23,159 nt of DNA from Patescibacteria group bacterium. GTDB lineage: Bacteria; Patescibacteriota; Saccharimonadia; Saccharimonadales; Saccharimonadaceae. The notes below the pieces were generated by a model. It was given only the letters and a program-made list of their open reading frames with translations, was not told the DNA's origin and ran no database searches. Of this stretch, positions 20,429 through 23,159 are shown in pieces (the stretch's first letter is position 1; each line of letters begins with the position of its first letter). The stretch is taken from the NCBI GenBank assembly GCA_030917245.1, contig JAUPVA010000007.1:1-23159 (forward strand), read 5' to 3'. Made by a program: the position numbers and the translations under genes.

Positions 20429-20656
20429 TTTTGCTAAAATTAAGGGTGGATCAGTTACTGCATATACGTTCATGGACGTATATCACCGATCCCGTGTTTT
20501 GAAACTGACTGAATTATTCCGTTTACGAATCGAATGAGTGCGCAGACAAGATATCGAGCACTCCGTGTGATCTGCTGGAGATGGTTTGCATCTCACATAC
20601 AATACAGAATCTGGATGCGTCTGGATTTGGTGGCCCTAGAGGGCAGATTGCTCTAT
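20429..20656 (+). ncRNA. Probable 5' part of the template RNA
   Basis: No convincing gene. Three inverted repeats are present: ATATACGT / ACGTATAT (20462-20469 and 20476-20483), GAGATG / CATCTC (20579-20594), and GCCCT / AGGGC shortly before TR. A structured leader of a TR transcript is plausible. TTACTG with TATATC 18 bp later (-10 near 20480) is a weak promoter candidate. Confidence 0.35.
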
Positions 20657-20772
20657 ACCGACTGGTCGAACGTTCCGTACCTCAACCGGTGGGATGACAA
20701 CCGTCAGCTGAAGCTGAACGCCAACTGGGCTGACAACTCGAACGACAACTGGTCGTCGCCGTCGGTCAGGGA
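20657..20772 (+). repeat. DGR template repeat (TR)
   Basis: Counterpart of VR with 27 adenines, ten of them substituted in VR. Read in the VR frame it encodes a potential C-terminus (DWSNVPYLNRWDDNRQLKL and so on) ending shortly after at TAG 20783-20785. No start codon or function as a protein is implied. The 3' end matches VR except at 20773 (C against G), the TR-type form (IMH*) of the homing region. Confidence 0.93.
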
Positions 20773-21023
20773 CTGCTCGCTATAGATTTCAACCAGCCTC
20801 CCAGCATGCGTCCGATTTCACTACAGGTGGAATCAAGCTGCTGGTAAGTCTGGTTGGAAACACACCGACAATCTTTGCACAGATTTAATAGCAATCGCAG
20901 ACTATCCAATCTGACGGATGCTTCCTTTAGGTGGGTAGCTTTGTCGGCTGATTTACTTGTCCCGGCTGCCCGTAGTGATAGTCGGAGTATTTCCAGGATC
21001 TCATTCTGGCAGGTTGCGCCCAA
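20766..21023 (-). CDS. Avd-like DGR accessory protein (four-helix bundle), start unresolved
   Basis: At least 85 aa, minus strand. The sequence is a helical bundle of the bAvd/S23-intervening type: NEILEILRLSLRAAGTS, HLKEASVRLDSLRLLLNLCKD, SNQTYQQLDSTCSEIGRMLGGWLKS. The ending 'IGRMLGGW-KS' is diagnostic. The family's N-terminal motif FPKSERYGLG is encoded just upstream (21015-21044) and only its last residues follow the first conventional start, TTG at 21023. The frame remains open past 21100 with no ATG, GTG or TTG, so the true start is non-standard (a CTG lies at 21078-21080) or a frameshift is present. Avd binds the RT and template RNA for mutagenic cDNA synthesis. Its stop lies inside the end of TR, and it is antisense to the TR-RT transcript. 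Confidence 0.75.
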   Translation of the reverse strand: MGATCQNEILEILRLSLRAAGTSKSADKATHLKEASVRLDSLRLLLNLCKDCRCVSNQTYQQLDSTCSEIGRMLGGWLKSIASSP

Positions 21024-21062
21024 ACCATACCGTTCCGACTTCGGAAACGTAACTAAACATTC

Positions 21063-21146
21063 ATGAAAGGAGCAATACAGGTGATAGACACTGGCGATAA
21101 TAGGAATTTTTCGGAGCGCGAGAGTACTCTCTCTCTCTCTCGATAA
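21063..21146 (+). CDS. Initiator ORF of the RT, frame-shifted from the RT by a CT tract
   Basis: The ATG at 21063 and the GTG at 21081 share one frame. The GTG has an excellent Shine-Dalgarno (AAAGGAG, 21066-21072, spacing 8). From the ATG this frame gives 27 codons (begins MKGAIQVIDTGD) and stops at TAA 21144-21146, just after the CT tract. Adding one CT would carry this frame straight into the RT frame at GAT 21142. I therefore regard it as the real 5' end of the RT gene in an out-of-frame state, not as an independent peptide gene. Confidence 0.6.
   Translation: MKGAIQVIDTGDNRNFSERESTLSLSR
21127..21141 (+). repeat. (CT)7 dinucleotide tract within the RT 5' end
   Basis: Seven CT units plus one C. 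They overlap the palindrome GAGAGTACTCTC (21120-21131). The tract separates the likely RT start from the RT frame and is of the type that gains or loses units by replication slippage. Confidence 0.9.
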
Positions 21147-21261
21147 GCCCGCTCAAGATAATAACTCTTTTTCTTTTGTAAGTATTGATGACATTACATC
21201 TATTAAAACATTAACTGAGGCCTGGCAGAAGTTTTCGCGTGGCAAGAAAGCTCGGCGGGAT

Positions 21262-22149
21262 GTGAGCGAGTATCAGAAACAACTTCGCCAGAACCTGGCC
21301 GAACTCCACGACTCACTTGTTTCCGGCCACTACAAGCATGCTGCCTACCAACGCTTCACCATCTGCGATCCCAAGCAGCGGCAAATCCATAAAGCAACCG
21401 TTGGCGATCGAGTGGTACACCAAGCGATTGTGACAGCCATTGAGCCATTGTTTGAAAAACGCTTCATCTACGATAGCTACTCTTGCCGTATTGGCAAAGG
21501 CACCCATGTTGGGGTGACGCGTCTAAAAACCTTTCTTCGCCAGGAGAGTCGCAACAATACACACAAAGTCTACGTCCTGAAATGTGATGTCCGTAAGTTC
21601 TTTGCCTCAATTGACCACGAAATCCTCCTTCGCCTGATTACTCGATGCATTGAAGATGACGCAACACTGGAGCTGGTCCGCACCATTATTTTGAGTCATG
21701 GTGCTGAAACGGGAAAAGGTATTCCGCTTGGCAATGTGACGAGTCAACTGTTCGCCAATATCTACCTGCACGAACTCGACTGGTTTATGAAGCAGACGCT
21801 TGGCATTCGGCATTACGGGCGTTACTGTGATGACTTTGTGGTGGTCTCAACCGACCAGGCGTATCTTGAGAGTCTAATAGATCCGATTCGCACCTTCCTG
21901 CGCACAGAACTCCACCTTGACCTCCATCCCCACAAAGTAGAGATTCGATCGTGGAATCAGGGAGTGGATTTCCTTGGCTATGTACTGCGACCATACGCCA
22001 CAACCCTTCGTGGGAAAACTCGCCAACGTATGATAGCGCGAGTGACAGAGCAGAACATTAGTTCGTATTTAGGCTTGTGCGGACATGCCAACGCCTACCG
22101 TTTATCCCAGATCGTCAGAGTGTCTGCTTGGCGCAGGGATAAGAGCTGA
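21262..22149 (+). CDS. DGR reverse transcriptase
   Basis: 295 aa from the first conventional in-frame start (GTG 21262). The DGR-RT N-terminal motif, here SIKTLTEAWQKFSRGKKARRD, is encoded upstream in the same frame from about 21199. The true protein must therefore begin before this GTG. Motifs, numbered from the GTG: SYSCRIGKGTH (72-82), catalytic D109 in LKCDVRKFFASID, LGNVTSQ (156-162), the Ser-Gln that separates DGR RTs from group II and retroviral enzymes, and YCDD (188-191), the catalytic pair. The thumb region and a GHANA motif follow, so the end is complete. With Avd it copies TR RNA while misreading adenines. Expression may depend on the upstream CT tract. Confidence 0.93.
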   Translation: MSEYQKQLRQNLAELHDSLVSGHYKHAAYQRFTICDPKQRQIHKATVGDRVVHQAIVTAIEPLFEKRFIYDSYSCRIGKGTHVGVTRLKTFLRQESRNNTHKVYVLKCDVRKFFASIDHEILLRLITRCIEDDATLELVRTIILSHGAETGKGIPLGNVTSQLFANIYLHELDWFMKQTLGIRHYGRYCDDFVVVSTDQAYLESLIDPIRTFLRTELHLDLHPHKVEIRSWNQGVDFLGYVLRPYATTLRGKTRQRMIARVTEQNISSYLGLCGHANAYRLSQIVRVSAWRRDKS

Positions 22150-22307
22150 AGATATTACATGTCATGAGGGTATACTCAGCATGAAATATTGTTGACTGTT
22201 ATATCTAAATATGTAAATATATACTTATGAGCAATCTTTTATTGTCATCTTTGGTCCATCTCCATACCCATATTCAACTCGGGTAGTTCTATATATTTTG
22301 TCCATTA
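22150..22307. other. AT-rich spacer after the RT gene
   Basis: No gene supported. It has a TATA-rich stretch (22200-22226) and leads into the terminator at 22308. Confidence 0.4.
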
Positions 22308-22331
22308 AACTTCCCGAGTGGAAGTTTTTTT
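22308..22331 (+). terminator. Intrinsic terminator of the DGR RT transcript
   Basis: Stem AACTTCC / GGAAGTT (22308-22314 and 22320-22326) with loop CGAGT, followed by five T. It also excludes the TTG at 22298 as a start for the next gene. Confidence 0.8.
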
Positions 22332-22360
22332 ATATGGACATATTTAATTGGAGAACAATA

Positions 22361-23011
22361 ATGGAAAATCCTAAATTACCTCAACCTTACGAAAAATTTG
22401 AGTCGACAATAGAAGATATTAGAACCGGTGCAAAGCAAGTCAGGTACTTAGGCGGTGGATCAGAATCTACCGTATATGAAGCCGAGGTAGATGAACGACT
22501 TTATGCAGCGAAGTTTGCCGTACAATGGACGCGCCTCGATCGGCCCAGAAACACTGCTGCAGCAACCCAAAGGAAGATAGATGCAGGGCTTAGGGGTCTA
22601 GGAGTAACTGGGCTAGAGCAAATTCAGAGCGCATCTACCGAAAGGGGCGTAGCGATATATGACCTTGTAAACGGTATTACGGTTAGATCGATGTCCGATA
22701 TAGATTTTGAATCCGTAACAGAATCTCAAATGACTTCGTTCTTCGAAGTGGTAGACTCTGCAGTAGAACTTGGGATTGAGTTTGACCCCTGGAATCAGGA
22801 CGGAACTAACGTAATGTATTCACCCGAATCAGGATTCACTCTGATCGACTATTTCGTAGAGTATGCTCGAACGACTAGGGAGGAGGATAGAATAAATGGT
22901 TATAAAACGCTCGGCTTCCAAGCTATGAAACTAGCAAGTATATTTGGTACCGAGAACTATGCCTTTCAGGAGGATTGGGCCTATATTAGCTGTGATCCTC
23001 GCCGGAGGTAG
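22361..23011 (+). CDS. Small protein-kinase-fold protein
   Basis: 216 aa from the ATG at 22361, with GGAG eight bases upstream. An ATG at 22334 is part of the terminator tail and is less likely. A glycine loop (YLGGGSESTVYEAEV), the ATP-anchoring K51 (LYAAKFA), a catalytic-loop-like WNQDGTNVMY (D147, N150) and a metal-binding D163 in TLIDYF give a minimal kinase fold. The HRD His/Arg are absent and the C-lobe is short, as in aminoglycoside/RIO-like or HipA-like small kinases. The substrate is unknown; it may phosphorylate a protein or a small molecule, or be a pseudokinase. It is separated from the DGR by a terminator. Confidence 0.7.
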   Translation: MENPKLPQPYEKFESTIEDIRTGAKQVRYLGGGSESTVYEAEVDERLYAAKFAVQWTRLDRPRNTAAATQRKIDAGLRGLGVTGLEQIQSASTERGVAIYDLVNGITVRSMSDIDFESVTESQMTSFFEVVDSAVELGIEFDPWNQDGTNVMYSPESGFTLIDYFVEYARTTREEDRINGYKTLGFQAMKLASIFGTENYAFQEDWAYISCDPRRR

Positions 23012-23055
23012 CCATAGAATCATAGGGGAACGGTGGCGTTTAGGCGATGAGCCGA

Positions 23056-23159
23056 TCAGATTTTCCGTTGATTATCTTGTTGCTTGAAAGCATAGCGGAT
23101 TCCCTTACCCGCTAGCGGCTCATCGTCATAGCGCGCGAGTAAGTGAAGATGTGCGTGAG
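23056..23159 (-). CDS. HIT-family protein, C-terminal fragment (5' end outside window)
   Basis: 34 complete codons from the window edge to TGA at 23056-23058. The fragment opens with HAHLHLLARYDDEPL, the histidine triad (H-x-H-x-H) of nucleotide hydrolases and transferases. It continues with AGKGIRYAFKQQ, a common HIT ending. The middle His of the triad is the nucleotidyl acceptor. HIT proteins act on AMP-linked small molecules in the cytoplasm. Only this part is visible, so the subfamily cannot be stated. Confidence 0.75.
   Translation of the reverse strand, partial: HAHLHLLARYDDEPLAGKGIRYAFKQQDNQRKI

Noticed and set aside
20534-20785. Protein-coding gene covering TR
   Set aside because: The frame is open only because TR keeps the VP reading frame; it has no ribosome site and the upstream part is not protein-like. 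Better explained as template RNA.
21262-22149. Group II intron or retron reverse transcriptase
   Set aside because: The LGNVTSQ motif, missing maturase/HNH domains, and neighbouring TR/VR and Avd identify a DGR enzyme.
1-23159. CRISPR array or rRNA genes
   Set aside because: No regularly spaced direct repeats and no rRNA-like sequence were seen on either strand.

Overview
The window most likely comes from a Patescibacteria/CPR bacterium, probably Candidatus Saccharibacteria. This is inferred from protein style and not from a marker gene. Many small single-pass membrane proteins start with a short Lys/Ser/Gly-rich leader followed by one helix. There is a replication-relaxation protein, an IS1595-type transposase with a small companion ORF, a kelch-type surface protein, and a compact diversity-generating retroelement (DGR) of the kind common in CPR genomes. 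TGA is used as a normal stop, so this is not a code-25 lineage.

Layout. 1-1866: end of a kelch/beta-propeller surface protein and a membrane-anchored partner. 1885-3547: three minus-strand membrane proteins. 3691-3982: two very small genes. 4114-4776: a CRP-family regulator. 4773-9304: a minus-strand cascade of one PAS/GAF sensor kinase, one REC-kinase hybrid and two single-domain receivers. 9503-10598: a YdeI/OmdA-like protein and a short-chain dehydrogenase. 10614-17209: a run of minus-strand accessory genes (long acidic protein, membrane proteins, solitary PAS, S66 carboxypeptidase, ASCH protein, YopX-like protein). Four intrinsic terminators here are each preceded by a tRNA-3'-end-like motif. 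17309-18269: IS1595-like transposase and an antisense companion. 18461-19264: replication-relaxation protein. 19464-22149: the DGR. 22361-23159: a small kinase-fold protein and the end of a HIT-family protein.

The DGR is complete in parts: variable protein (VP) with its variable repeat (VR) at the C-terminus, terminator, template repeat (TR), an Avd-like gene on the opposite strand, and a reverse transcriptase (RT). Over 115 aligned bases TR and VR differ at 10 positions, and every one is an A in TR. The RT start is unusual. The well-spaced Shine-Dalgarno and its ATG/GTG are in a different frame from the RT and separated from it by a (CT)7 tract. Gain of one CT, or loss of two, would join them, which suggests a phase-variable switch on mutagenesis.

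The second system is regulatory. Six sites of the form TGTGA-N6-T(C/T)AC(A/T) lie between 3581 and 12454. Each is centred 41.5 bp (one is 42.5) upstream of a start site predicted from a -10 hexamer plus six bases. The CRP-like protein encoded in their midst has a CRP-type recognition helix (R176, E177, K181). The predicted targets are the regulator itself, two small divergent genes, a four-helix membrane protein, the sensor-kinase cascade, one of its receivers, and the long acidic protein. A third pattern is that at least eight genes have a -10 hexamer exactly six bases before the start codon, so much of this genome may be translated from leaderless mRNAs.
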